Positions 1-6,854 of a stretch of DNA of 10,321 bases are shown in pieces. The number at the start of each line of letters is the position of its first letter. Within the stretch, counting starts at the first letter, position 1. Source of the stretch: Beroe ovata (lineage: Eukaryota > Ctenophora > Nuda > Beroida > Beroidae). A model generated the notes under the pieces. It was not told the origin of the DNA, searched no databases, and worked only from the letters and a program-made list of their open reading frames with translations. Made by a program: the position numbers and the translations under genes. The stretch spans positions 284,058 to 294,378 of the forward strand of contig CAMPET010000056.1 in NCBI GenBank assembly GCA_946803715.1, given 5' to 3'.

Positions 1-35
<35 letters not shown>

Positions 36-45
36 ACCCCCCCCC
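1..45. repeat. Poly-C homopolymer tract
   Basis: Bases 1-35 are all C, then one A, then nine more C. The complementary strand is a long G run, which could form stacked G-quadruplexes. The tract lies in the intron upstream of the pyruvate kinase exon at 171. Homopolymers of this length are difficult to sequence, so the exact length may be unreliable. Confidence 0.85.
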
Positions 46-50
46 ACAAA

Positions 51-154
51 TTTTTTTTTTATTTTTATCTCCCCCTCACACACAGACACTCTCTCTCTCT
101 AACACTCTCTCTCACTCTCACACACACACACACACACATACACACATACACACT
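51..154. repeat. T-run followed by CT/CA microsatellite in a pyruvate kinase intron
   Basis: A run of ten T is followed by CT-rich and then CA-rich dinucleotide repeats that end about 16 bp before the splice acceptor at 169-170. The stretch is almost all pyrimidine with alternating A, so it also extends the polypyrimidine tract of that acceptor. No coding content is seen. Confidence 0.85.
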
Positions 155-170
155 GACCTCTGTTTTGCAG

Positions 171-702
171 ATAATATCGGAAGGAACTACAATCGCTGCA
201 GTGGACGCTAGTTTTGCGATGGGTTGTAGCTGTATCATCGTGCTGACGACCACCGGGACGACCGCCAAGCAGATGTCCCGATATCGACCCCGGGCCCCCA
301 TCCTAGTGGTGACCAGGGACGAGGTTGTCGCCAGACAGATGCACCTCTGGAGTGGTTGTTTCCCGCTGCTGTTCGAGAAGCCGCGTGATGCGAGTATGCC
401 GTGGATGGAAGATGTGGATGATAGGGTCAAGTTCGCGGTGGATGTGAGTTCATGTGTGAAACAACTGACACCATGATGTTGACTCCGTCAATTCTGACAC
501 CACTGAGTTAGCTCCATCACTGACACCATTGACGCTGTCTCACTGACACCAATGATTTCCCCAGGCTGGTCGAAGGATGGGTATTGTTGAGCAGAACAGT
601 AAGGTGGCCGTGGTTACAGGGTGGAAAACTGGGCCCGGCTCCACAAACACTGTCAGAGTTATGACGGTGGACAAGCACGGGGAATTCGTCAAGAACTATT
701 AG
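171..702 (+). CDS. PKM: Pyruvate kinase, last two exons (3' partial)
   Basis: These are the final two exons of pyruvate kinase, the cytosolic enzyme that makes pyruvate and ATP from phosphoenolpyruvate and ADP in the last step of glycolysis. Exons are 171-443 (acceptor TTTTGCAG, donor GTGAGT) and 565-702 (acceptor CCCCAG, stop TAG). The intron is phase 0 and 121 bp. The 136 visible residues form most of the C-terminal allosteric domain: AAVDASF, then the SRYRPRAPI strand, the EDVDDRV segment, and the GWK..PGSTNT loop that binds fructose-1,6-bisphosphate in animal enzymes. The phosphate-binding turn reads LTTTGTTAKQ, where vertebrate isozymes have a basic residue at the second Thr (LTKSGRSAHQ). 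The Trp and Arg of the allosteric pocket (PWMEDVDDR) are kept. The protein runs about ten residues past the usual C-terminus (VDKHGEFVKNY). The catalytic barrel lies upstream, outside the window. The symbol is the generic vertebrate one; the isozyme class is not resolved. Confidence 0.95.
459..556. repeat. Degenerate CTGACACC direct repeats in the last pyruvate kinase intron
   Basis: The short intron contains four copies of CTGACACCA-like sequence, at about 464, 496, 519 and 542, separated by related CTCC/TTGAC words. It looks like a decayed minisatellite that fills most of the intron. Confidence 0.6.
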
Positions 703-780
703 ATGTGACGTCATCATGTGACGTCATCGTGTGACGTCATCATGTGACGTCATCATGTGACGTCATCATGTAACGTCATG
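703..780. repeat. Six 13-bp tandem units, five with a perfect CRE octamer
   Basis: The repeat starts on the base after the pyruvate kinase stop codon. The units are ATGTGACGTCATC at 703, 716, 742 and 755, GTGTGACGTCATC at 729, and a degenerate ATGTAACGTCATG at 768. The first five units each contain the palindrome TGACGTCA, the consensus site for CREB/ATF bZIP factors (706, 719, 732, 745, 758). It lies in the 3' UTR of pyruvate kinase and 412-489 bp upstream of the cofactor C start codon. It could therefore act as an upstream enhancer for the next gene or be a neutral minisatellite. Confidence 0.9.
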
Positions 781-1152
781 TGTGACTATAGGTTGAATAG
801 ATACAATGATTTCCACATGTTGACTCTGTCCCTAGGATTTCTTCCTTGTTGGTATGTTTTGGTAGTTGAAAATCAGCAAATCTGCTACTCAGTTTAATAA
901 TCCTCAAGTTTGCATATCCCTATTTGAGGAATGCACATGCAAATCCATTGCACGTTATTTATAATGTATGTTAATTATTGTATTACTATGTGTATTGTGT
1001 ATTACTATTGTACATGTTTTTTGTTCAATTTGATTCATTTTTGGGAAATGAGTTGCTAGACGTGTTCATTGACAAGTTTATCATAATTTGTATGGTACAT
1101 ATCGAGAAACGGTTTACCAAAATATACCGTTCTCTTCTGCTTTCCCCCTAAA

Positions 1153-1163
1153 TCCCACAATGC
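1153..1163 (+). promoter_or_regulatory. ZNF143/Staf-like motif upstream of cofactor C
   Basis: TCCCACAATGC fits the core TCCCAnnATGC of the ZNF143/Staf element found near start sites of many TATA-less animal housekeeping promoters. It ends 28 bp before the start codon of the tubulin cofactor C gene. The match is to the core only, so this is a motif resemblance and not proof of a promoter. Confidence 0.4.
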
Positions 1164-1170
1164 TCACTCC

Positions 1171-1183
1171 CCTCCCTTTCCAG
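1171..1183 (+). other. Splice-acceptor-like site 8 bases before the cofactor C start
   Basis: The sequence CCTCCCTTTCCAG is a textbook polypyrimidine tract plus AG. It leaves only TAGATACC before the ATG at 1192. It could accept a 5' UTR intron or a spliced leader. Confidence 0.5.
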
Positions 1184-1191
1184 TAGATACC

Positions 1192-2142
1192 ATGTCAAGT
1201 GATAGGGAAGCAGCATTCCTCAAGTTACAAGAACAACGCCTAGCAGCCCTCGATAAGAAGAAAAGTGACAGAAAAGAGGCCAATCATTCAACACAACAAC
1301 TAGTCGAGTTTCTTGACAAGTTTGACACATTGAAGCACAACATTGACACGTGTCTAGATAACGTCACTAAGCTAAGTGACGTCACAGAGAAGAAGTGTCT
1401 GCTGAATTCGGCACTCAGCCAAGCGTCTGATTTACAATTGTTACTCAATGATTCGCTGTCATTTCTACCAGCTTATGACCTGAGACGATGTCAGGATGTT
1501 GTGACGGGTATTCACCAGCAAATAGCTAGAGTACAACAAGAGTCCTTGCCAAAGAAAAAGTTTGCGTTCGGTAAGAAAAAGAATGTGTTAACGAACGTTA
1601 ACACTGACACCAACACTTCGACTGGTGTTAACAACTCTACTGCTGGTAACGTGGAGGGTAAGTTTTCCAAGTACATGGGCGATGTGATATTGGAAAACAA
1701 ATCCAATGAAACATTGGAACTACCCAAATCCCAAGTATGCAGGAAGGATGTGTTACTGCGTAATCTATCAAACTGTACCGTGAATATACACAGTACAATT
1801 GGTACACTGCACTGTACACACTGTACTAATTGTACTTTTTCACTGGGCCCTATCAGTGGCTCTATTTTCCTTGAGAATTGCTCTGAATCTACATTTCACG
1901 TTACTTGTCAACAAGCACGAATACACACTACAAACTCAGCTGTATTTTTCATACATGTCACAAGTAAAGCTATTATAGAGGATTGTAAAGAATTAAGTTT
2001 TGGGAAGCGAACCCAATTCTACCACGGTTATGGCAGTGATTTGATAGAGTCAGGATTATCGGAAACCAATAATTGGAATGACGTGGATGATTTTAATTGG
2101 CTGAGTAATGAGCCCTCACCTAATTGGAAATTGATAACATGA
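1192..2142 (+). CDS. TBCC: Tubulin-specific chaperone C (cofactor C), intronless
   Basis: This is tubulin folding cofactor C, which joins the TBCD/TBCE-tubulin supercomplex and stimulates GTP hydrolysis by tubulin to release assembly-competent alpha/beta heterodimers in the cytosol. The 316-residue product has the full family layout. An N-terminal charged helical domain (about 1-115) contains the conserved LLNDSLSFLPAYDLRRCQ segment. A basic PKKKFAFGKKK linker follows, then a low-complexity Asn/Thr stretch (about 130-150). The C-terminal beta-helix C-CAP domain (about 155-300) includes RDVLLRNLSNCTV and CQQARIHTT. Arg243 in that last motif (codon 1918-1920) aligns with the arginine finger of human TBCC. 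The tail NNWNDVDDFNWLS is also strongly conserved. The ATG at 1192 has a good context (ACC before it). The length is close to the family norm, and no break is seen. Confidence 0.97.
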   Translation: MSSDREAAFLKLQEQRLAALDKKKSDRKEANHSTQQLVEFLDKFDTLKHNIDTCLDNVTKLSDVTEKKCLLNSALSQASDLQLLLNDSLSFLPAYDLRRCQDVVTGIHQQIARVQQESLPKKKFAFGKKKNVLTNVNTDTNTSTGVNNSTAGNVEGKFSKYMGDVILENKSNETLELPKSQVCRKDVLLRNLSNCTVNIHSTIGTLHCTHCTNCTFSLGPISGSIFLENCSESTFHVTCQQARIHTTNSAVFFIHVTSKAIIEDCKELSFGKRTQFYHGYGSDLIESGLSETNNWNDVDDFNWLSNEPSPNWKLIT

Positions 2143-2545
2143 GTTGTGTTATACTGTCAGGGAATTTGTTATTAGCAATGCGATGTTAGGTATTTGATAA
2201 CTTTCTTTTATATCTTGTAAATTGTATATAGCTTTCATTTATGTTTGTGTGCGCATACATTTGAGCATGTCTGATTATTTCCGCAGTACATTCCAGAACT
2301 TTGCCACTTTAGATTCTTTGTACCAAATTTGGCATTTTGATCGAAACATCTTTTTGTACTAGCTGTGAATCTCATTTTCGCTGCGACAATCACAACTTTT
2401 CATCATTTTGACTGACTGCTATTGCGCGCACGCGCGTCTCTTATCAGCTTTACCGCAATATTACGTTGCAAATGCATCTCTTGCAATTACCCTGGGAATT
2501 AACTCTTGACATAGCTTTCCTTGATAACAACAGCTCTCTCTAGGT
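2143..2545 (+). other. Cofactor C 3' end and TRAIP upstream region
   Basis: This 403-bp spacer has no gene. It is AT-rich at first with no canonical AATAAA hexamer, so the cofactor C cleavage site cannot be placed. At 2423-2436 lies TGCGCGCACGCGCG, an alternating GC tract resembling NRF1-type promoter elements and also a potential Z-DNA former, about 110 bp before the next start codon. The region ends in a splice-acceptor-like tract. Confidence 0.5.
2530..2543 (+). other. Splice-acceptor-like site 2 bases before the TRAIP start
   Basis: ACAGCTCTCTCTAG, with a possible branch sequence TTGATAAC just upstream, leaves only GT before the ATG at 2546. It fits a 3' splice site for a leader or a 5' UTR intron. 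The overlapping AG/GTATGG could also be read as a donor, but nothing upstream looks like coding sequence. Confidence 0.5.
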
Positions 2546-4152
2546 ATGGGTTTCAGTGCGTGCCCCATATGTACTGAGGAGCTGAAAGATGGGATTGTAA
2601 CTACGAAATGTGGCCACATTTTCCATGAGATTTGTATCTCCCAGTGGCTTGATACAAAGCGTGTGTGCCCAACATGCAGATCGCACTGTAACAAGAAAAC
2701 ACTTATCAAACTATTCCTCAACTCACAAGAAGAGTCATTTGTCATTCCTGAATCCGATGATCCTGAAACAACAACTGAATCATTGAGGAATTGTCAGCGA
2801 TTGAATGATCAGTTGAATAGGAGAATATCAGAGTTAGAATGTGAAGTAGCGGAATGGAAAACTAAGTATAATCAAAGAAACAGCGACTTCGATGAACTGG
2901 AGCGTGCAAAGAAAGCACAAGACCAAGAACTGAATAGATTGAATCAGACATGCTCAAATTTGAGGACAAAATTGAGGTACATGGTGTCAGATGAGGAAAA
3001 GGCGAAGCAAATGGAGGCTAAATTGAGGAATATGGAACGGGAAATCAAAACTATGAGAGGATTGAAAGTGATTCTCGAGGGTACAAAGGACGATGTTGAG
3101 GAACTTGTTGAAAATACAACGGATATTGTGACCATGGCACATTTCATAGCAGGTACATATAGTCTGTGTGTGTGTTTGTGTTTGTGTGTGTGTCTGTCTG
3201 TCTGTCTGTCTATGGTTTGGGACTTGACACCACACTACTTGCAGGACTGAAGCGTGACTACAGCTCGCTTCAGAAGAGCAAAGCAGAGGTGCAAGCCCAG
3301 GCTGAGGATTTACAGCGTAAGCTATCCTACACCAGGGTAACAGTCCAGACCCTCAGGGAGGAGAATGAGGGGTTGAAAAGAGAGAAGCAACAAGCTGAAC
3401 AAGACTTGTCGATAGCAGAGCGAAAAAATGACGTGTTGTCGCGGAAAATAGGAGAGTTCGAGGATAGATCCATACATGGAAACTCTCTCAATGGTATGTT
3501 CCTGCGTGCAGTCAGTCCGCAATGCGTTTGACCAGTGTGTATCATGTTATTACCATGGTAACCATGTCAGGGTCTAGAGTGAGACGATCGTTGGATCCAC
3601 AAACACCAATACAACTTGGCAAGCGACAAAGAAAACAACAATCGACACCCAACCTCTTCGATAGCACCGCCAATGAATTGACCAGTGAGTGGGAATAGTT
3701 CTCACATCTTGTCTCCCCTTGTTTTCGTTCCTCCGCCCGCAATTCATTCCTCTCTCATTTCTCAGGGGAGTTTGAAGCAGAACACTCGCGGGATATGGAG
3801 CTGGACAGGCTGGCTGCAGAGTTAGGTGTGGATATAAACATGGCATCGACCCCTGGTAAACCAGAACTCAAACCCAAGACATTCCATGAGGATAATCTGT
3901 TCACTAAAGTGGGGTTTGATGGGTTGGGAGGAACGACACGTATACGGAAACCACTTCGTGAGTTCTATTGAGAGTGAAAATGGCATGGTCTTCAAATGAC
4001 AGCGCACAATAAGTTTAATAATACTGAACGTCACCTGGTCACCGATTTTCCTCCCTTTTTCAGGCTCAGCGAACACAGTATCGCAAAAACCCGCCTCCTC
4101 TTCTCTTGTTAGATCAGCAACTATCGGGAATTTCTTCCGCAAACAGTCGTAG
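2546..4152 (+). CDS. TRAIP: TRAIP-type RING-H2 E3 ubiquitin ligase (five exons)
   Basis: This is a homolog of TRAIP (TRAF-interacting protein; Drosophila NOPO), a nuclear E3 ligase that ubiquitinates the CMG helicase and DNA-protein crosslinks when replisomes stall or enter mitosis. I join exons 2546-3152, 3245-3493, 3571-3684, 3766-3957 and 4064-4152, giving 416 residues (human protein 469). All four introns are phase 1 and 77-106 bp. The RING runs from Cys6 to Cys44 with ligands C6, C9, C22, H24, H27, C30, C41 and C44 and the IxxW element (Ile31, Trp34). A long coiled coil follows (about 75-300). The family signature VGFDGLGG is at residues 372-379. The protein ends in SATIGNFFRKQS, which sits where human TRAIP has its PCNA-binding PIP box; here the usual first Gln is Ser405. 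The symbol rests on the RING, coiled coil, signature and tail occurring in the right order. Confidence 0.92.
3164..3212. repeat. TG/TCTG microsatellite in TRAIP intron 1
   Basis: The 92-bp first intron (3153-3244) is mostly TG and TCTG repeats. It stays short and ends in a normal CTTGCAG acceptor. Reading through it would add a Cys/Leu/Val-rich artefact, which is why I splice here. Confidence 0.85.
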
Positions 4153-4310
4153 CCGAACAGCTTATAGTATAGTGATCTGTATGTTGTGCTAATTGTCTAC
4201 GTAATCAAACCATTTCTCTTTTCATTTCACAGTTTTCTTTCAACTAACCAAACTAATGACTTTTATACTCAATTTCGACGTTAAATGTATATATTATGAA
4301 TTTCATTTCA

Positions 4311-4326
4311 ATTAAACTTCAATAAA
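4311..4326 (+). terminator. Tandem poly(A) signals for TRAIP
   Basis: ATTAAA at 4311-4316 and AATAAA at 4321-4326 lie 159 and 169 bp after the TRAIP stop codon, in AT-rich sequence. This AATAAA is the only canonical hexamer I found on the + strand in an intergenic region of this window. Confidence 0.75.
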
Positions 4327-4415
4327 CATCATTTATTGCAGCTATTATCGCTTTCTAATTATGTTCGCTTAATCGACCAACTCTATGGCAGACTCGATCG
4401 ACTTTCAACGACAGT

Positions 4416-4435
4416 TCTAACTCCCTATTGCACAG
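4416..4435 (+). other. Branch point and splice acceptor 7 bases before the RPL18 start
   Basis: TTCTAAC (branch-point-like), then CTCCCTATTGCACAG ending at 4435, leave AGTAGGT before the ATG at 4443. AG dinucleotides at 4437 and 4440 are alternative acceptors. This is the best formed of the acceptor-like sites that precede start codons in the window. Confidence 0.6.
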
Positions 4436-4442
4436 AGTAGGT

Positions 4443-5648
4443 ATGGGTATCGACATCACTCACAAGAATGACAGAAAGGTTCACCGAAAGGAGCCGAAAT
4501 CACAGAACGTGTACCTTCGTCTTCTCGTCAAGCTGTACAGATTCCTAGCTAGACGTACCGACGCCAAGTTTAACAAGGTAAACCCCCTTCACAGACACAG
4601 ACACACAAGTGTCGTTTTTAGGCATTTTGCGACAGTCACCGTTAAGCTTAAAGCAGTGCCGTTCAATTTGGTTTTTGAAGCATTAAAACCATTCGTCAAA
4701 CACAAGACAATATTATCTATGCAATGTCATAAACGTAGAAATTGATGAAGGTTTCATTTTTTAATTTTGGAAAGATACCGTGCCTAAGCCGGGACGTGTC
4801 CTCTTTCAGGGTTCTTAGGGCCCTGTCTATAGGGTAGATATGTTCCGACTGGTATCTTGTTACGGGAATGGCCCATGAAATTGGGAATTATGTACCACGT
4901 TTGCCAACTCCTTCTATTGCTCAGGTGGTGCTAAAGCGATTGTTCATGTCACGACAGAACAGACCGGCTCTCTCACTTGCTAGGATAGCTAGGAAAACAA
5001 GAGCGAACCCCGGGAAAACAGTTGTTGTAGTGGGAACTGTTACCGATGATAAACGCATCTTTGAGGTGAGTAATACTTACTGAGTACCGCTGTTACGTTT
5101 GGCAAATGGTCATGACACTTGTCCATGATGACACACGTCACTGAATATAAAATGGTGATTGCAGGTTCCCAAGTTGAAGGTCTGTGCTCTCCGCTTCACG
5201 GAAGGAGCCAGGAGTCGAATTATCAAGGCTGGTGGAAGTGTCATCACATTCGAGCAGCTCGCTGTAGAGTCTCCCCTGGGTCAAGGCACTATGATGTTGC
5301 AGGTATCCATGAGCATCGCTCCCCAGACACTCGTGTACCAAACACGCCCTGGGTCGATAGGATGCGAGTCTGAACCCTGGTCATGGGTGATGGCGCCCCT
5401 TTGTTATTCCTACATAGGATTAGTTATCTCTGTTTTGCATTCCATATCCTCGCCTTGATGTGTGGTTATCAGAGCTTCGTATCCCAATTTGATGGATATT
5501 TCAGGGCAGGAGAAATGCTAGGGAAGCTAACCGACATTTCGGAGCTCCCGGAGTCCCAAAATCTCACGCCAAACCGTTCGTGCGGGCCAAGAGCAGGAAC
5601 CACGAAATGGCAAGGGGGTGCAGGAAGAGTCGAGCATACAAAGCTTAG
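4443..5648 (+). CDS. RPL18: 60S ribosomal protein L18 (eL18), four exons
   Basis: This is eL18, a structural protein of the cytosolic large ribosomal subunit. I join exons 4443-4577, 4925-5065, 5165-5302 and 5505-5648, giving 185 residues (human 188). All three introns are phase 0, with lengths 347, 99 and 202 bp. The product matches the family along its whole length: [13 protein letters not shown] at the N-terminus, [20 protein letters not shown], then [14 protein letters not shown] at the start of exon 2, [20 protein letters not shown] at the start of exon 3, and [16 protein letters not shown] and KSRAYKA at the end. The ATG at 4443 gives the invariant N-terminus. No frameshift or missing segment is seen. 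The introns were checked for snoRNAs, which ribosomal protein genes often host; none is convincing. Confidence 0.98.
4772..4858 (+). other. Possible structured RNA in RPL18 intron 1
   Basis: An 8-bp perfect stem AAGATACC (4772-4779) / GGTATCTT (4851-4858) encloses two further stems: CCTAAG/CTTAGG (4783-4788 with 4814-4819) and CCCT/AGGG (4821-4824 with 4831-4834). The layout is a small multibranch fold. It has no tRNA boxes, no C/D boxes and no clear H/ACA boxes. A fold of this size could arise by chance in a 347-bp intron, so this is only a candidate. Confidence 0.2.
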
Positions 5649-5793
5649 TCGCTGCCGGTACCAAGTCTAGCTCAAAGTCTTAGTTTTTACATTTGACCTA
5701 AAACTCAGTGTCTTTTTCCGTTGCATGTTATGTCCTGTTTCGCGGCGGAGTTCTGAATTCTGATCCAATTCCATTTCATGATCGCTGAAGTGG
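5649..5793 (+). other. RPL18 3' flank
   Basis: No gene and no AATAAA/ATTAAA hexamer are seen here. A T-rich word (TTTTTACATTT) and the GT-rich stretch near 5707-5740 are the only possible 3'-end elements. The RPL18 cleavage site cannot be placed from sequence alone. Confidence 0.4.
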
Positions 5794-5969
5794 TGTCCAC
5801 TGTTTCTCGTGCGCGTGCCATTTCCTTAGCTGACCTGTCTGGCGATGCTTGCTGGATGTTATCTGTCCACTGTTTCTTGCGCCATGCGCTCGCCTTCATC
5901 GAAGGCCGAAACATGAAGGCGCGCGCATTGCGCAAGAAACAGTGGACAGATAACATGACATCCGGCAAG
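5794..5969. repeat. Foldback element with a 44-bp near-perfect stem
   Basis: The arms 5856-5899 and 5913-5956 are inverted copies that match at 42 of 44 positions around a 13-base loop. The stem extends outward, after a small bulge, with CTTGCTGGAT (5848-5857) against ATCCGGCAAG (5960-5969). A further partial left arm, TGTCCACTGTTTCT at 5794-5807, repeats 5864-5877. No transposase and no clear target-site duplication are seen. It could be a non-autonomous foldback/MITE remnant or, if transcribed, a hairpin RNA. Confidence 0.75.
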
Positions 5970-6143
5970 GCGATGCAAGACCGCGCCGCGCGCGAGGCGA
6001 GGCTGAAAACGAAATTTTCGACAGGACCGGGTCTACAGTCTATCATCGACCGACAAGTTGAACGCGCGGCGCCTCTAACCTACCTTGTTAATTGACATGC
6101 CGGATATATTTTTTACATCTATGTCTTCGTCAACAGTCAAATG

Positions 6144-6243
6144 TCAGATTTTATCGAACCTCTAATTCTGTTTTTCGCGCGCGCCTTCGATTAGAATTAG
6201 ATATAGAGCGCGCGCAGGAAACAGAGGTCAGATAAAATTTGAC
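6144..6243. repeat. Second, diverged foldback related to the first
   Basis: The arms 6144-6184 and 6208-6243 pair imperfectly, through CAGATTTTATC and a CG-rich inner part, with a 6-base bulge AATTCT. Part of the left arm, TCTAATTCT (6161-6169), instead pairs perfectly with AGAATTAGA (6193-6201), giving a competing inner hairpin. The right arm (CGCAGGAAACAGAGGTCAGATAA) resembles the right arm of the first foldback (CGCAAGAAACAGTGGACAGATAA), so the two appear to be one family. ATGAAGGCG at 6284-6292 may be a third fragment. Confidence 0.6.
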
Positions 6244-6309
6244 AAATTTGTCTGCGTTGCAACTGTCTCATCGTACGTCATCGATGAAGGCGTGCGCCGC
6301 ATTCAAGTA

Positions 6310-6854
6310 TGTAGTAGCCGTTGATAGCTTACATTCAATTGAAATTAAACAAACCAACCGCCTTTATTGAGTCATCTTACGCAAAGTGGGACGTTGCGCT
6401 TCCGGGCCCGGCCCCTTATTTCACTCTGTGATCCGAAACGTCGTAAAAAAACTTTTTAAATTACGGCGTTGAGTACTTAGGACTCAACGGAGGAACATTC
6501 ACTGACCGAAATTGGAGCAGCTAGTGATAAAAACATTTGCAGTGCGGAACCATGAACAGGCAATGTGAGAAATTATTGGAACTTTTTGTTGCTCAGACTT
6601 CTTTTCTGAATATTATAGCTTCATTTTGAAAATAACTGATTGGTTATCTGATGGAATTTCGATTATCAGTGAACAAAAGTGGGCTTCAATTTCTTTTCCC
6701 TACATCATCAATGTTTTATTATTATTTATTGATGTTGCTTTGACAAATTGCATTGTGCTTGCAGCAAGTTTCTGATCTATTGCAATTTGGTTTGACATGA
6801 ATTATCTTACAATTATTGATCTTCTGCATTAGTTGATGTAAACTACACTTCAGG
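6310..6854 (+). other. DNase II upstream region with ETS-like motif and hairpin
   Basis: No gene is seen here. CTTCCGG at 6399-6405, next to GC-rich sequence (GGGCCCGGCCCC), resembles an ETS/GABP site of TATA-less promoters. A perfect 8-bp hairpin CGTTGAGT/ACTCAACG with a 7-base loop lies at 6467-6489. From about 6580 the sequence becomes AT-rich and stays so through the next gene. Confidence 0.4.
6840..6853 (+). other. Splice-acceptor-like site 1 base before the DNase II start
   Basis: The word AACTACACTTCAG ends at 6853 and leaves a single G before the ATG at 6855. The pyrimidine tract is weaker than in the other cases, with possible branch sequences in TTGATGTAAAC. Confidence 0.4.

Larger units (their letters stand above)
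781..1191 (+). other. Pyruvate kinase 3' end and cofactor C upstream region
   Basis: No gene is seen here. The stretch is AT-rich from about 840 to 1100 and should hold the 3' end of the pyruvate kinase transcript, but no AATAAA or ATTAAA hexamer is present. A duplicated word TGTATTACTAT occurs near 978 and 998, and a perfect 6-bp inverted repeat AACGGT/ACCGTT lies at 1108-1131. The last 50 bp change to C-rich sequence with a promoter-like motif at 1153 and a splice-acceptor-like tract ending at 1183. Confidence 0.5.
4153..4442 (+). other. TRAIP 3' UTR and RPL18 upstream region
   Basis: This 290-bp gap holds the TRAIP 3' UTR, its poly(A) signals, and an RPL18 leader region. Between the last AATAAA and the RPL18 acceptor there are only about 110 bp. 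I see no good GTRAGT donor in that part; the best GT words are GTTCGC and GTTCTA. A GTATGT at about 4179 lies inside the TRAIP 3' UTR. Confidence 0.6.

Noticed and set aside
65-430. 121-residue minus-strand frame over the pyruvate kinase exon
   Set aside because: It is the antisense shadow of a confident coding exon and continues into CT/CA repeat.
5066-5164. C/D snoRNA in RPL18 intron 2 (ATGATGA at 5125, CTGA at 5141 and 5080)
   Set aside because: The boxes are only about nine bases apart, the upstream C box would overlap the splice donor, and there is no terminal stem.
5303-5504. C/D snoRNA in RPL18 intron 3 (GTGATGG near 5387)
   Set aside because: No CTGA box follows at a suitable distance and no closing stem is seen.
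5705-6095. Open frames on both strands over the foldback cluster (105-113 residues)
   Set aside because: The two frames share mirrored peptide segments because the DNA is an inverted repeat; no recognizable domain and no splice support.
6467-6489. Hairpin CGTTGAGT/ACTCAACG as an SL RNA gene
   Set aside because: No Sm site (AATTTTTGG-like), no leader followed by a GT donor in the right place, and no second or third stem; kept only as a small hairpin.
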